From Rahnella rivi (GTDB taxonomy: Bacteria > Pseudomonadota > Gammaproteobacteria > Enterobacterales > Enterobacteriaceae), in contig NZ_JAFMOX010000064.1 of assembly GCF_019049655.1 (NCBI RefSeq), positions 62,001 through 126,000 on the forward strand: a stretch of DNA of 64,000 nucleotides, read 5' to 3'. Shown one piece after another: positions 26,646 to 36,675 of the stretch. The notes beneath the pieces were generated by a model. It ran no database searches. It was not told the DNA's origin and was given only the letters and a program-made list of their open reading frames with translations. A program made the translations under genes and the position numbers. How positions within the stretch are numbered: position 1 is the stretch's first letter; each line of letters starts with the position of its first letter.

Positions 26646-26673
26646 TTGTTCAGACCTCCGCATTCAGACGTAA

Positions 26674-26706
26674 AAAAAGCAGGCCTCTGTAAAGAGCCTG
26701 CTTTTT
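26674..26706. terminator. Bidirectional terminator between ampH and lptG
   Basis: AAAAGCAGG-C-CTCT / AGAG-CCTGCTTTTT hairpin flanked by A-run and T-run, 29 bp after ampH and 20 bp after the lptG stop. Suited to terminate both convergent transcripts. Confidence 0.85.
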
Positions 26707-26726
26707 GTTTATCTGAATCTGCGGTT

Positions 26727-27797
26727 TTACTTTTTCTTCAACAGTAAATACATGCTGATGACAAGGAACAGTCCGCTTGGCAGCAATGCGCCCAGAATCG
26801 GCGGAATGCTGTAAACCAGGCTCAGCGGGCCGAAAATCTGATCAAGCACGTAGAACAGGAAACCAAAGCAGATCCCCGTCACCACCCGCACGCCCATCGG
26901 CACGCTGCGCAGCGGCCCGAAGATGAACGAAAGCGCCATCAGCATCATTACGGCAACAGACAGCGGAGAGAAGATTTTACTCCACATGTTCAGCTGGTAA
27001 CGCTTGGACTCCTGGCCGCTCTGCTTGAGGTATTTTACGTAGTTGTAGAGCCCGCTTATCGACAACGCATCCGGATCCAGTGCCACGACACCGAGTTTGT
27101 CCGGTGTCAGGTTGGTTTTCCACACGCCGGAAAGGGTCTGAGAACCGGTGATTTGCAGCTTGTCGGTCAGGTCTGATTCATCCACCTGAGAGAGTTTCCA
27201 CTCGCCATTATCAAAGGTAGCTGAAGAGGCATAACGCACCGATTGCAGCTTATTCTGATCATCGAAATGGTAGATGTTCACGCCAGTGAGTTCTTTCTCA
27301 CCCGCAACACGCTCAATGTAGATAAAGTCATGCCCGTCTTTTGCCCACAGCCCATTTTGGGTAGAGAGCAGCGAACCGCCGTACATCTGCTGCGCACGAT
27401 AGTTACGCGCCATCTGCTCGCCCTGCGGCGCGACCCACTCACCAATCGCCATGGTCAGCAGCACCAGCGGAATTGCCGTTTTCATCACCGATGCAGCGAT
27501 CTGCATACGGGTGAAACCAGAGGCCTGCATGACCACCAGCTCACTGCGTGTTGCCAGTGTGCCAAGACCCAGCAATGCACCGAGTAGTGCGGCCATCGGG
27601 AAGAAGATCTCGATATCTTTCGGAACGCTCAGTAAGGTGTAAAGCCCTGCGCCTGCCGCTGAATATCCGCCCTGCCCGACCTTACGCAACTGGTCGACAA
27701 ACTTGATGATGCCGGAGAGCGACACCAGCATGAACAACGTCATCATGATGGTGTTGAAGATCGTGCGACCGATGTACCGGTCTAATACGCCAAACAT
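26727..27797 (-). CDS. lptG: LPS export permease LptG
   Basis: 356-aa inner-membrane subunit of the LptB2FG transporter that extracts LPS and feeds it to LptC/A. It has three N-terminal membrane helices, a periplasmic beta-jellyroll (about 130-260: GLWAKDGHDFIYIERV, YHFDDQNKLQSVRYAS), and three C-terminal helices (IFSPLSVAVMMLMALSFIFG, LDQIFGPLSLVYSIPP). Start begins MFGVLDRYIGRTIF. Its first base overlaps the last base of lptF, so the pair is coupled. An essential core gene. Confidence 0.95.
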   Translation of the reverse strand: MFGVLDRYIGRTIFNTIMMTLFMLVSLSGIIKFVDQLRKVGQGGYSAAGAGLYTLLSVPKDIEIFFPMAALLGALLGLGTLATRSELVVMQASGFTRMQIAASVMKTAIPLVLLTMAIGEWVAPQGEQMARNYRAQQMYGGSLLSTQNGLWAKDGHDFIYIERVAGEKELTGVNIYHFDDQNKLQSVRYASSATFDNGEWKLSQVDESDLTDKLQITGSQTLSGVWKTNLTPDKLGVVALDPDALSISGLYNYVKYLKQSGQESKRYQLNMWSKIFSPLSVAVMMLMALSFIFGPLRSVPMGVRVVTGICFGFLFYVLDQIFGPLSLVYSIPPILGALLPSGLFLVISMYLLLKKK

Positions 27798-28891
27798 CAG
27801 GCAACTCCTCTCAGACGCGCGCGGACCTTACGAACCGGCAAGGTATCCCATGCATTCAGAACCAATGCCAGTGCGAGGTAGAGCAGGTTAGTGCCCCACA
27901 TCCAGACCATCGGATCCAGTTTACCTTTCGCGCCATTGGAACGCAGGGAGGTTTGCAGCAGGAAGAAAATCAGATAAAGCAGGATAGCCGGCAACATGCT
28001 CAGCACGCGGCCCTGACGCGGGTTCACCACGCTAAGCGGAACCACTAACAGTGCCATGATAAAGACCGACACAATTAATGTGATACGCCAGTTAAGCTCT
28101 GCACGCGCTTCCGGCTCATCGGAATGCCAGAGTTGCGACATGCTCATCTGATCGGACTCGTTCGGATCCAGCTGAACGGTCTGATGACCAATAACGGCAA
28201 GATAATCAGTAAAGTCAGTGACGCGGAAATCGCGCAGCAAGGCCGTGCCCTCATAGCGCGTGCCCTGATCCAGAGTCACGACCTGAGAACCGTCCGGACG
28301 TTGCAACATGTGGCCTTTATCCGCCACTACCACTGAAGGACGCTGGTTGCCACTCGGGCGCAGCTGCGCAAGGAAGACGTTATGGAATTCCTTACCTTTC
28401 ACGTTACCCACGAAAAGCACCGCATTGCCGTTTTGTGCCTGCTGGAACTGGCCTTCAACCATAGCCGCCATACTGGGATTGGCTTTGGCTTCCGCCAGAA
28501 CCGCATCCTGATGTTTCGATGACCACGGACTTAACCATATCGCGTTAAAGCCGGCGAAAACTGAGGTAAATAACGCCAATACCATCGCCGCGATGACCAG
28601 CGACCGTTTTCCAAGACCACAGGCATGCATGACCGTGATTTCACTGTCGGTATACAATTTACCGAGCGTCATCAGCAAGCCGAGGAAAAGGCTGAGAGGA
28701 AGGATAAGCTGCGCCATTTCCGGAATACCTAAACCCAGAAGTGACAGAACTAAATTTGTTGGGATATCGCCATCAACTGCCGCTCCAAGCACCCTGACCA
28801 GCTTCTGACAAAAGAAGATGAGAAGCAGAATGAACAGAATGGCAAATTGGCTCTTGAAGGTTTCCCTAACCAGATATCTAATGATGATCAC
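27797..28891 (-). CDS. lptF: LPS export permease LptF, GTG start
   Basis: 364-aa partner of LptG in the LPS transporter. GTG start opens MIIIRYLVRETFKSQFAILF; three N-terminal helices, then the periplasmic jellyroll (FVGNVKGKEFHNVFLAQLRP, VVTLDQGTRYEGTALLRDF) and three C-terminal helices (VFIMALLVVPLSVVNPRQGR). Divergent from pepA across 277 bp, as in E. coli. The upstream region should contain both the lptFG and pepA promoters. Confidence 0.95.
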   Translation of the reverse strand: MIIIRYLVRETFKSQFAILFILLLIFFCQKLVRVLGAAVDGDIPTNLVLSLLGLGIPEMAQLILPLSLFLGLLMTLGKLYTDSEITVMHACGLGKRSLVIAAMVLALFTSVFAGFNAIWLSPWSSKHQDAVLAEAKANPSMAAMVEGQFQQAQNGNAVLFVGNVKGKEFHNVFLAQLRPSGNQRPSVVVADKGHMLQRPDGSQVVTLDQGTRYEGTALLRDFRVTDFTDYLAVIGHQTVQLDPNESDQMSMSQLWHSDEPEARAELNWRITLIVSVFIMALLVVPLSVVNPRQGRVLSMLPAILLYLIFFLLQTSLRSNGAKGKLDPMVWMWGTNLLYLALALVLNAWDTLPVRKVRARLRGVA

Positions 28892-29168
28892 GCTTAATAC
28901 GCCTGTGAAAACTTGTCTTTTTGAAGGAAAATCGCTAGTTTCATCGCTAATCCGTCATTTATTCTCATCATATGGCAACCTTCACAGCTAAAATAGTATT
29001 ACAACACCGAGAATTGGGGTGTCCTATAGGAACATGCTTATAGCCGCCAAAATAAAAACTAACGCCGTTTAAGGTTAACACAGGTCGTTAACACAATGAC
29101 GGGAGAGTGTCTCCGGCAACCATTCTAGCCGTACCTCCCGCCCTTGTCTTTAAGATTCAGGAGAGTGC

Positions 29169-30680
29169 ATGGAGTTCAGCGTAAAAAGCGGTAGCCCGGA
29201 AAAACAACGCAGTGCCTGTATTGTAGTCGGCGTTTTCGAACCTCGCCGTCTGTCACCGATTGCCGAACAGCTCGATAAAATCAGTGATGGCTATATCAGT
29301 GCCCTGCTCCGCCGTGGCGAACTTGAAGGCAAAGTGGGCCAGACCCTGTTGCTGCATCATGTACCGAATATTCTTTCAGAACGCATTTTGCTGATTGGTT
29401 GTGGCAAAGAACGCGAACTGGATGAGCGCCAGTACAAACAGGTTATCCAGAAAACGATCAATACCCTGAACGACACCGGTTCTATGGAAGCCGTTTGCTT
29501 CCTCACCGAGCTGCACGTAAAAGGGCGCAATACTTACTGGAAAGTGCGCCAGGCGGTCGAAACCTCAAAAGAATCGCTTTATACCTTCGACCAGCTGAAA
29601 AGCAATAAAGTCGAACCTCGCCGTCCGCTGCGTAAAATGGTCTTCAACGTGCCAACCCGCCGTGAACTGACCAGCGGTGAGCGCGCCATCCAGCACGGTT
29701 TAGCCGTCTCCGCCGGCATCAAAGCCGCGAAAGATCTGGGCAATATGCCACCAAACATCTGTAACGCCGCTTATCTGGCGTCACAGGCGCGTCAGCTCGC
29801 CGACGCGTTCAGCACGAACATCACCACCCGCGTTATCGGCGAACAGCAGATGAAAGAGCTGGGGATGAACGCTTATCTGGCCGTCGGTCAGGGTTCGAAA
29901 AACGAATCGCTGATGTCGGTGATGGAATATAAGGGCAATCCTAATCCGGACGCTAAGCCTATCGTGCTCGTCGGCAAAGGCCTGACCTTCGATTCCGGCG
30001 GTATTTCCATCAAGCCCGCCGCAGATATGGATGAAATGAAGTACGACATGTGTGGTGCAGCCGCTGTATATGGAGCGATGCGCGTCGTGGCTGAACTGAA
30101 TTTGCCGCTCAACGTGATTGGCGTCCTCGCCGGCTGTGAAAACATGCCTGGCGGCCAGGCGTTCCGTCCGGGTGACATTTTGACGACAATGTCCGGCCAG
30201 ACTGTCGAAGTGCTGAACACCGACGCTGAAGGCCGTCTGGTGCTGTGTGACGCGCTGACCTACGTCGAACGTTTCGATCCTGAGCTGGTGATTGACGTCG
30301 CCACGCTGACCGGTGCCTGCGTGATTGCCCTTGGTCATCACATCACCGGGTTGCTGTCGAACCACAATCCGCTGGCCCATGAGCTGATTGGCGCCTCCGA
30401 GCAGGCAGGTGACCGTGCATGGCGTCTGCCGCTGGCTGACGAATATCAGGAACAGCTGGACTCCAACTTTGCCGATATGGCAAACATCGGTGGCCGTGCA
30501 GGGGGTGCTATCACCGCCGGTTGCTTCCTGTCGCGCTTCACCCGTAAATACAGCTGGGCGCATCTGGACATCGCCGGTACTGCATGGCGTTCAGGGAAAA
30601 ACAAAGGGGCAACAGGTCGCCCGGTCGCGCTGCTGTCTCAGTTCCTGCTCAACCGTGCCGGTCTTGACGGTGATGAATGA
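29169..30680 (+). CDS. pepA: Leucyl aminopeptidase PepA (also DNA-binding accessory protein)
   Basis: 503-aa M17 metallo-aminopeptidase; in E. coli it also binds DNA in carAB regulation and Xer recombination. Begins MEFSVKSGSPEKQRSACIVV. The di-metal site is visible in VLVGKGLTFDSGGISIKP (Lys, Asp), KYDMCGAA, and the bicarbonate-binding motif LNTDAEGRLVLCDALTY. Length equals E. coli PepA. SD AGGAGAGTGC. A terminator lies between pepA and holC. Confidence 0.97.
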   Translation: MEFSVKSGSPEKQRSACIVVGVFEPRRLSPIAEQLDKISDGYISALLRRGELEGKVGQTLLLHHVPNILSERILLIGCGKERELDERQYKQVIQKTINTLNDTGSMEAVCFLTELHVKGRNTYWKVRQAVETSKESLYTFDQLKSNKVEPRRPLRKMVFNVPTRRELTSGERAIQHGLAVSAGIKAAKDLGNMPPNICNAAYLASQARQLADAFSTNITTRVIGEQQMKELGMNAYLAVGQGSKNESLMSVMEYKGNPNPDAKPIVLVGKGLTFDSGGISIKPAADMDEMKYDMCGAAAVYGAMRVVAELNLPLNVIGVLAGCENMPGGQAFRPGDILTTMSGQTVEVLNTDAEGRLVLCDALTYVERFDPELVIDVATLTGACVIALGHHITGLLSNHNPLAHELIGASEQAGDRAWRLPLADEYQEQLDSNFADMANIGGRAGGAITAGCFLSRFTRKYSWAHLDIAGTAWRSGKNKGATGRPVALLSQFLLNRAGLDGDE

Positions 30681-30742
30681 TCTGATTCACCCGTCAAATA
30701 AGGTATAATTTCATCCTCAGGGTTTGGCTCGCCAGACCCTTC

Positions 30743-30777
30743 ACAGGCGGGCGCACCCAGTTGCGCCCCTGTTTTTT
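30743..30777 (+). terminator. Terminator after pepA
   Basis: Stem CAGG-GGGCGCA / TGCGCCC-CTG followed by TTTTTT, 63 bp after the pepA stop and just before holC. Confidence 0.8.
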
Positions 30778-30800
30778 CTCAGCAGCACAGTGAACTCATC

Positions 30801-31286
30801 ATGAAACAGGCAACCTTTTTTCTTCTCGATGCGCCGGATGCAAGTGGCGAGCTCAGCTCACACGAAGCGCTGGCCTGTCAGGTCGCCGCTGAACGTTACC
30901 GGATGGGCAAACGTGTCCTGCTGGCTTGTGAAGATCAACAACAGGCCGAGCGTCTGGATGAAGCACTCTGGAAGCGCGATCCGAGCCACTTTGTACCGCA
31001 CAATCTGGCGGGCGAAGGCCCGCGATTTGGTGCGCCGGTGGAGCTCTGCTGGCCAGGTAAGCGCGGCAATGCGCCACGCGACCTGCTGATAAGCCTGCTG
31101 CCTGAGTTTGCAGATTTTGCTACTGCTTTCCATGAAGTGGTAGACTTCGTTCCTTACGAAGATTCCCTTAAACAACTTGCGCGCGAACGCTACAAAGCCT
31201 ATCGCAGCGTGGGTTTCTCTTTGACGACGGCCACGCCGCCCTCCGTCACCACATCGACCGACGAAAATACGAAGCGAAATGGATAA
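30801..31286 (+). CDS. holC: DNA polymerase III chi subunit
   Basis: 161-aa clamp-loader accessory subunit that binds psi (HolD) and the SSB C-terminal tail. Begins MKQATFFLLDAPD; conserved blocks ACEDQQQAERLDEALWKRDP, FVPHNLAGEGPRFGAPVELC and VVDFVPYEDSLKQLARERYK. It is about 14 residues longer at the C-terminus than E. coli HolC, with a Thr/Ser-rich tail. It overlaps the valS start by 8 bp, so the two are coupled. Confidence 0.94.
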   Translation: MKQATFFLLDAPDASGELSSHEALACQVAAERYRMGKRVLLACEDQQQAERLDEALWKRDPSHFVPHNLAGEGPRFGAPVELCWPGKRGNAPRDLLISLLPEFADFATAFHEVVDFVPYEDSLKQLARERYKAYRSVGFSLTTATPPSVTTSTDENTKRNG

Positions 31287-34134
31287 GACATATAACCCGC
31301 AAGACATCGAGCAGCCGCTTTACGAGCACTGGGAACAACAGGGCTATTTCAAGCCACATGGTGATACCAGTAAAGAAAGCTTTGCCATCATGATCCCGCC
31401 GCCGAACGTTACCGGCAGCTTGCACATGGGTCATGCTTTCCAGCAAACCATCATGGACGCCATGATCCGCTATCAGCGCATGCAGGGCAAAAACACCCTG
31501 TGGCAGGCGGGCACCGACCATGCGGGTATCGCAACGCAAATGGTGGTTGAGCGTAAAATCGCGGCCGAAGAAGGCAAAACCCGTCACGACTATGGCCGTG
31601 AAGCGTTTATCAACAAAATCTGGGACTGGAAAGCAGAATCCGGCGGCACCATTACCCGCCAGATGCGCCGCCTCGGCGACTCCGTGGACTGGGAGCGCGA
31701 GCGCTTCACCATGGATGAAGGCCTGTCCAACGCCGTGCGCGAAGTGTTTGTTCGCCTGTACAAAGAAGACCTGATTTACCGTGGCAAACGCCTGGTGAAC
31801 TGGGATCCGAAACTGCGCACCGCCATCTCCGACCTCGAAGTAGAAAACCGCGAATCTAAAGGTTCCATGTGGCACCTGCGTTATCCGCTGGCTGACGGCG
31901 CGAAAACTGCTGAAGGCAAAGATTATCTGGTGGTCGCCACCACACGTCCGGAAACCGTGCTCGGTGATACCGGCGTGGCGGTCAACCCGGAAGATCCGCG
32001 TTACAAAGATCTGATCGGCAAAGAGATCATTCTGCCGCTGGTGGGCCGTCGCATTCCTATTTTGGGCGATGAACACGCGGATATGGAAAAAGGCACCGGC
32101 TGCGTGAAGATCACGCCTGCGCATGACTTTAACGACTATGAAGTCGGTAAACGTCACGGCCTGCCGATGATCAACATCCTGACTTTCGATGGCGATATCC
32201 GCCAGACCGCTGAAGTATTCGATACGAACGGCGAAGAAAGTGATGCATGTGCCAATGATATCCCTGAGCAGTTCCGTGGCCTTGAGCGTTTTGCTGCGCG
32301 TAAAGCCGTGGTCGCAGCGTTTGATGAAGCGGGCCTGCTGGAAGAAGTTAAACCTCACGATCTGACCGTACCTTACGGCGACCGTGGCGGCGTGGTGATC
32401 GAGCCAATGCTGACCGACCAGTGGTACGTCCGTACCGCGCCGCTGGCGAAAGTGGCAGTAGAAGCCGTTGAGCAAGGTGAGATCCAGTTCGTGCCTAAAC
32501 AGTACGAAAACATGTACTTCAGCTGGATGCGTGACATTCAGGACTGGTGTATTTCCCGTCAGCTGTGGTGGGGACACCGCATTCCGGCGTGGTATGACGC
32601 CGAAGGCAACGTTTTCGTTGGCCGCGACGAAGCGGAAGTGCGCAGCGAAAACAATCTGGGCGCAGACGTCGTGCTGACTCAGGACGAAGACGTGCTCGAC
32701 ACCTGGTTCTCTTCCGGCCTGTGGACCTTCTCCACGCTGGGCTGGCCAGAACAGACGCCTGATCTCAAAGCCTTCCACCCTTCAAGCGTGGTCGTGAGCG
32801 GCTTCGACATCATCTTCTTCTGGATCGCGCGCATGATCATGATGACCATGCACTTCGTGAAAGACGAAAACGGCAAGCCACAGGTTCCGTTTAATACCGT
32901 TTACATGACCGGTCTTATCCGCGACGACGAAGGGCAGAAAATGTCCAAGTCCAAAGGTAACGTTATCGATCCGCTGGATATGATTGACGGTATCTCACTG
33001 GAAGACCTGCTGGAAAAACGTACCGGCAACATGATGCAGCCTCAGCTGGCGGAAAAAATCCGCAAGCGTACCGAGAAGCAATTCCCGAACGGTATCGAAC
33101 CGCACGGCACTGACGCCCTGCGCTTCACGCTGGCGGCGCTGGCTTCTACTGGCCGTGACATCAACTGGGACATGAAGCGTCTTGAAGGCTACCGCAACTT
33201 CTGTAACAAGCTGTGGAACGCCAGCCGCTTCGTACTGATGAACACCGAAGATCAGGATTGTGGCCTGAACGGAGGCGAACTTGAGCTGTCACTGGCTGAC
33301 CGCTGGATCCTCGCGGAATATAACCGCACGGTGAAAGCCTACCGTGATGCGATGGACAGCTATCGCTTCGATTTGGCTGCCAGCATTCTGTATGAATTCA
33401 CCTGGAACCAGTTCTGCGACTGGTACCTGGAGCTGACCAAGCCGGTCATGAACGGGGGCAGCGAAGCACAACTGCGCGGTACCCGTCATACGCTGGTGGA
33501 AGTGCTGGAAGGTCTGCTGCGTCTTGCGCATCCGATCATTCCGTTCATCACTGAAACCATCTGGCAGCGCGTGAAAACGCTGAAAGGCATCACAGCTGAA
33601 ACCATCATGCTGCAACCTTTCCCTGAGTTTGATGCGGCGAAAGCGGATGAACTGGCGCTGGCCGATCTCGAGTGGATCAAGCAGGCGATCATCGCAATCC
33701 GTAACGTGCGTGCCGAGATGAACCTGTCTCCGGCCAAGCCGCTGGAACTGCTGCTGCGCGGTGCAGGTGCGGATGCACAGCGTCGTGTGGAACAGAACCT
33801 GAGCTTCATTAAATCTCTGGCGCGTCTGGAATCCATCACCATTCTGCCTGCCGGCGACAAAGGCCCGGTGTCTGTCACCAAACTGGTCGAAGGCGCGGAA
33901 CTGCTGATCCCGATGGCGGGTCTGATCGACAAAGATGCTGAGCTTGCACGTCTCGACAAAGAGATCGCAAAACTCGACGGCGAGATTGCTTCCATCGAAG
34001 GCAAATTGTCTAACGAAGGTTTTGTCGCGCGTGCGCCAGAAGCCGTTGTCGCAAAAGAACGCGAACGTCTGGCAGCCTGCGGTGAAGCGAAACTCAAGAT
34101 TGCAGAGCAGAAAGCCACGATTGCCGCGCTGTAA
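31279..34134 (+). CDS. valS: Valyl-tRNA synthetase
   Basis: 951-aa class I aminoacyl-tRNA synthetase charging tRNA-Val. HIGH motif in PPPNVTGSLHMGHAF (about 40-55), CP1 editing domain with TTRPETVLGDTGVAV, KMSKS in GQKMSKSKGNVIDP, an anticodon-binding domain, and a C-terminal coiled coil (about 880-951: AELARLDKEIAKLDGEIASI). Length matches E. coli ValS (951 aa). A strong terminator follows. Confidence 0.98.
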   Translation: MDKTYNPQDIEQPLYEHWEQQGYFKPHGDTSKESFAIMIPPPNVTGSLHMGHAFQQTIMDAMIRYQRMQGKNTLWQAGTDHAGIATQMVVERKIAAEEGKTRHDYGREAFINKIWDWKAESGGTITRQMRRLGDSVDWERERFTMDEGLSNAVREVFVRLYKEDLIYRGKRLVNWDPKLRTAISDLEVENRESKGSMWHLRYPLADGAKTAEGKDYLVVATTRPETVLGDTGVAVNPEDPRYKDLIGKEIILPLVGRRIPILGDEHADMEKGTGCVKITPAHDFNDYEVGKRHGLPMINILTFDGDIRQTAEVFDTNGEESDACANDIPEQFRGLERFAARKAVVAAFDEAGLLEEVKPHDLTVPYGDRGGVVIEPMLTDQWYVRTAPLAKVAVEAVEQGEIQFVPKQYENMYFSWMRDIQDWCISRQLWWGHRIPAWYDAEGNVFVGRDEAEVRSENNLGADVVLTQDEDVLDTWFSSGLWTFSTLGWPEQTPDLKAFHPSSVVVSGFDIIFFWIARMIMMTMHFVKDENGKPQVPFNTVYMTGLIRDDEGQKMSKSKGNVIDPLDMIDGISLEDLLEKRTGNMMQPQLAEKIRKRTEKQFPNGIEPHGTDALRFTLAALASTGRDINWDMKRLEGYRNFCNKLWNASRFVLMNTEDQDCGLNGGELELSLADRWILAEYNRTVKAYRDAMDSYRFDLAASILYEFTWNQFCDWYLELTKPVMNGGSEAQLRGTRHTLVEVLEGLLRLAHPIIPFITETIWQRVKTLKGITAETIMLQPFPEFDAAKADELALADLEWIKQAIIAIRNVRAEMNLSPAKPLELLLRGAGADAQRRVEQNLSFIKSLARLESITILPAGDKGPVSVTKLVEGAELLIPMAGLIDKDAELARLDKEIAKLDGEIASIEGKLSNEGFVARAPEAVVAKERERLAACGEAKLKIAEQKATIAAL

Positions 34135-34154
34135 ACTCGCTAAAGCAAAATGAT

Positions 34155-34180
34155 AAAGGCCGCGCAAGCGGCCTTTTTTT
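34155..34180 (+). terminator. Terminator after valS
   Basis: AAAGGCCGC-GCAA-GCGGCCTTT hairpin with a run of T to 34180, 20 bp after the valS stop. The downstream M48 gene converges on it. Confidence 0.9.
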
Positions 34181-35222
34181 ATGGGCGGGGAAACTCGTGT
34201 TTATCCGCTTCCCTGATATGTTCAATCCGTGATTGCATCGCCGGGTGCGTACTCAGCCAGTCCGGCAACGTGCTGTCGTGGATTTCTTCATTCTGCGACT
34301 GCGCTGAGAGCAACATATAAATTTGCGCCATTTGCGCCAGCGACCGCCCTTCCCGCTTCATCTCTGCGATCGCCCAGTCATCCGCCTCGCGCTCCATGCT
34401 GCGCGAAAACTGCAATTCATTGGCAAGTGACGCCGTCTGAAGCAGCGTATCACCGATACCGCTGACATCTCCGGTCATCCACAGGAGCGTGAGTGACACC
34501 AGTGAAGAGCGCACCAGCATGCGCATCGGATGACGATAAGCATGATGAGCCATTTCATGCAGCATGACTGCCGCCAGCGCATCATCCCCGGGGCTGAGTT
34601 CCACCAGCTTATCGCTGAGGATCAGCGTGCCATCCGCCAGCATAAACGCATTAGCGGTATCAGGAATATTCATCAGTTTCAGGCTGACCGGCGTTCGGTC
34701 ATCGCGCAATGACGGCGGAGTCACCTGCCGGAACAGCGCCTGAAGAGCGCTCTGCCGGACATCGGGCAGCGCCGATGCCTGAAAATCACTGGCTTTCAGA
34801 AGCGTCATCGTATGACGACCAAGGTTCTGCTCAATGGTGGTCGGAATTCGCAGCGCAATGGCATGACTGGCCCAGGGTAATAAACCGTAGACATAAAAGA
34901 TAATCAGCAGGCAGGTCGACAGCAGCGCAAGGATGACACCGCGCTTGTGGCTTTCCATACGATAAACCCAGCCCGGCTTTCGATGCTGCGACAACCAGTG
35001 ACGAAACGCCGCGTCACCGGAAGGCACAAAACGGCTGCCGTCGGGGAATGTGAGGAATAAAGGGATAGTGCCGAGCGCGTCAGAAACATCAATATCACGC
35101 AGCGAAAATCGAATCTGCGATTCCGGCGTGTCCAGCGTCAGCTGCTGTCCTTCTTCTAAAAAGAGGCGGGCAGCCTCACGCGCTGCCCGTCCCGGAGGCT
35201 GATAAAAGCCTTCAATGATCAT
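34179..35222 (-). CDS. M48-family membrane metalloprotease
   Basis: 347 aa. Zinc motif HExxH in AAVMLHEMAHHAYRHP (about 222-237) and the downstream Glu in FSRSMEREADDWAIAEM. One clear membrane helix at about 95-115 (GVILALLSTCLLIIFYVYGL) and a second hydrophobic stretch near 245. The ~90-residue N-terminal domain (FYQPPGRAAREAARLFLEEG) resembles those on proteases encoded beside YjgN-type DUF898 proteins. It starts 3 bp after the yjgN stop, so it is co-transcribed with it. The substrate is unknown. Confidence 0.85.
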   Translation of the reverse strand: MIIEGFYQPPGRAAREAARLFLEEGQQLTLDTPESQIRFSLRDIDVSDALGTIPLFLTFPDGSRFVPSGDAAFRHWLSQHRKPGWVYRMESHKRGVILALLSTCLLIIFYVYGLLPWASHAIALRIPTTIEQNLGRHTMTLLKASDFQASALPDVRQSALQALFRQVTPPSLRDDRTPVSLKLMNIPDTANAFMLADGTLILSDKLVELSPGDDALAAVMLHEMAHHAYRHPMRMLVRSSLVSLTLLWMTGDVSGIGDTLLQTASLANELQFSRSMEREADDWAIAEMKREGRSLAQMAQIYMLLSAQSQNEEIHDSTLPDWLSTHPAMQSRIEHIREADKHEFPRP

Positions 35223-35225
35223 GCA

Positions 35226-36416
35226 TTACATACCGACGCCAAGATCAAACGCCTGTGCAACTTCTTCGGCAACGGCGGTGTTAACAGAATCGCTGTGTGC
35301 CTGCACATCCAGCAGTGATAAATCGCCAGAAACAGCGGTCGATGCGGCGATGTAACGCGCCATACGCACATGCGCCACCGGCGTCGCCAGACCCAGTGAG
35401 AACACCACAATCAGCGCATTAGTCAACAGAAGCCCCAGGTAGGAGAGGGTTTTCATCGAGGAATGCAGCTTAACCCCGTTGCCAATCCGTGTCTGGTTAA
35501 AGACGTAATTACGGATAGCCACGACCTGATAACTGGCAACCACCAGGGAACCCACCAGCAGAATGACGATGGCAAGGAAGAAACCAAACAGATTGCCCAT
35601 CAGCATCGCACTGGCCATTTCATCAGACATACCGCCCATCAGAGCCATCTGATACAGGGTGGTGATAAACGATCCCATCAGCCAGAAGGCGAAGATAAGG
35701 AATGGCAGGAATAATAAAATGCCCAGCAGGCTGTATTTAATAAATGCGGCTTTCTTTAATTCGGCACTGAATGCCGTCTTTCCAAAGAACATATTATTAA
35801 CGTACAGGTCGTGGGTCATGGCGCTGATAATCCCCTGAACGGCAGCAATACCAGGGACTAAGGCGACAGCCACCAGCACCACGCTCAGTATTATTGCACT
35901 GATACTGGCTGTCTGAACTGCAATCAGAACGATGGCCACAATCGGAATATACAACGCCAGCATCAGCAGGATCGGACACAGGTACAGGGTCCAGTAAGCG
36001 CGCCCTGTTTTGCAGTGATAATTAAAACGTACACCACGGTAGCTGGTCATGATCGCATTGTAGCGCCAGCTGCGAATAATCACCCACGGCAGCAAGGCGA
36101 AAAAGGCCAGCACGAACAATAACGCCAGATGCGGCATTATTGCCGCCAGAATATAAAAGACAATGATCCCTGCAATCACCAGCAAACGGCCTTTCAATAT
36201 TTGAATTGGCTTTGCGTGATAATCAAAACGATCACCGTTTATTTCAGTATTACCCAGAAAATAACGACGACGGCGCACTGTCGCCCATGCAGAATAAATC
36301 CCTAATGTGACAATGGTCAGTAATGCATTAACCAGCCAGATTGCGAAATATTCTCCGCCCTTACCATGAAAACGGACCTGATGCAGGTTGTCGTTGTGTT
36401 GATTATTATCAGACAT
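35226..36416 (-). CDS. yjgN: DUF898 inner-membrane protein YjgN
   Basis: 396-aa polytopic membrane protein with roughly eight to ten hydrophobic segments. DUF898 marks: VRFHGKGGEYFAIWLVNALL at the start, then RRRRYFLGNTEINGDRFDYH and the second repeat RYNAIMTSYRGVRFNYHCK. Start is the ATG at 36416; the open frame to 36521 adds residues without an SD. Its position between the valS and yjgM genes matches E. coli. Function is unknown; coupling to an M48 peptidase gene suggests a joint envelope role. Confidence 0.88.
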   Translation of the reverse strand: MSDNNQHNDNLHQVRFHGKGGEYFAIWLVNALLTIVTLGIYSAWATVRRRRYFLGNTEINGDRFDYHAKPIQILKGRLLVIAGIIVFYILAAIMPHLALLFVLAFFALLPWVIIRSWRYNAIMTSYRGVRFNYHCKTGRAYWTLYLCPILLMLALYIPIVAIVLIAVQTASISAIILSVVLVAVALVPGIAAVQGIISAMTHDLYVNNMFFGKTAFSAELKKAAFIKYSLLGILLFLPFLIFAFWLMGSFITTLYQMALMGGMSDEMASAMLMGNLFGFFLAIVILLVGSLVVASYQVVAIRNYVFNQTRIGNGVKLHSSMKTLSYLGLLLTNALIVVFSLGLATPVAHVRMARYIAASTAVSGDLSLLDVQAHSDSVNTAVAEEVAQAFDLGVGM

Positions 36417-36675
36417 TTTTATCTTTCGTCCTGAAAGGAATGAGAAACCGTCTCTCCTGTAATTAAGAAAGAGGCGTAGTGCTTTACATAACGATGAAGA
36501 TTTAATCACGCTCCGGTACAAGGAGGCAACGAATTCTTTACAATTCAGATGAAAAAGACTCTCATTTGCGTTAAGGAATATGTCGCAGAGGGGACGGCAG
36601 CGTTGCGCCCACCCGCCCTTAAATGGTATTAAAACGGTCTGTATGATTGCCGATTATTGAAACTGAGTGAGTAAC

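Noticed and set aside
31246..32778. 510-codon minus-strand frame across valS
   Set aside because: Long only because of GC-rich codon bias opposite valS; valS motifs are unambiguous and the antisense product has no domain features.
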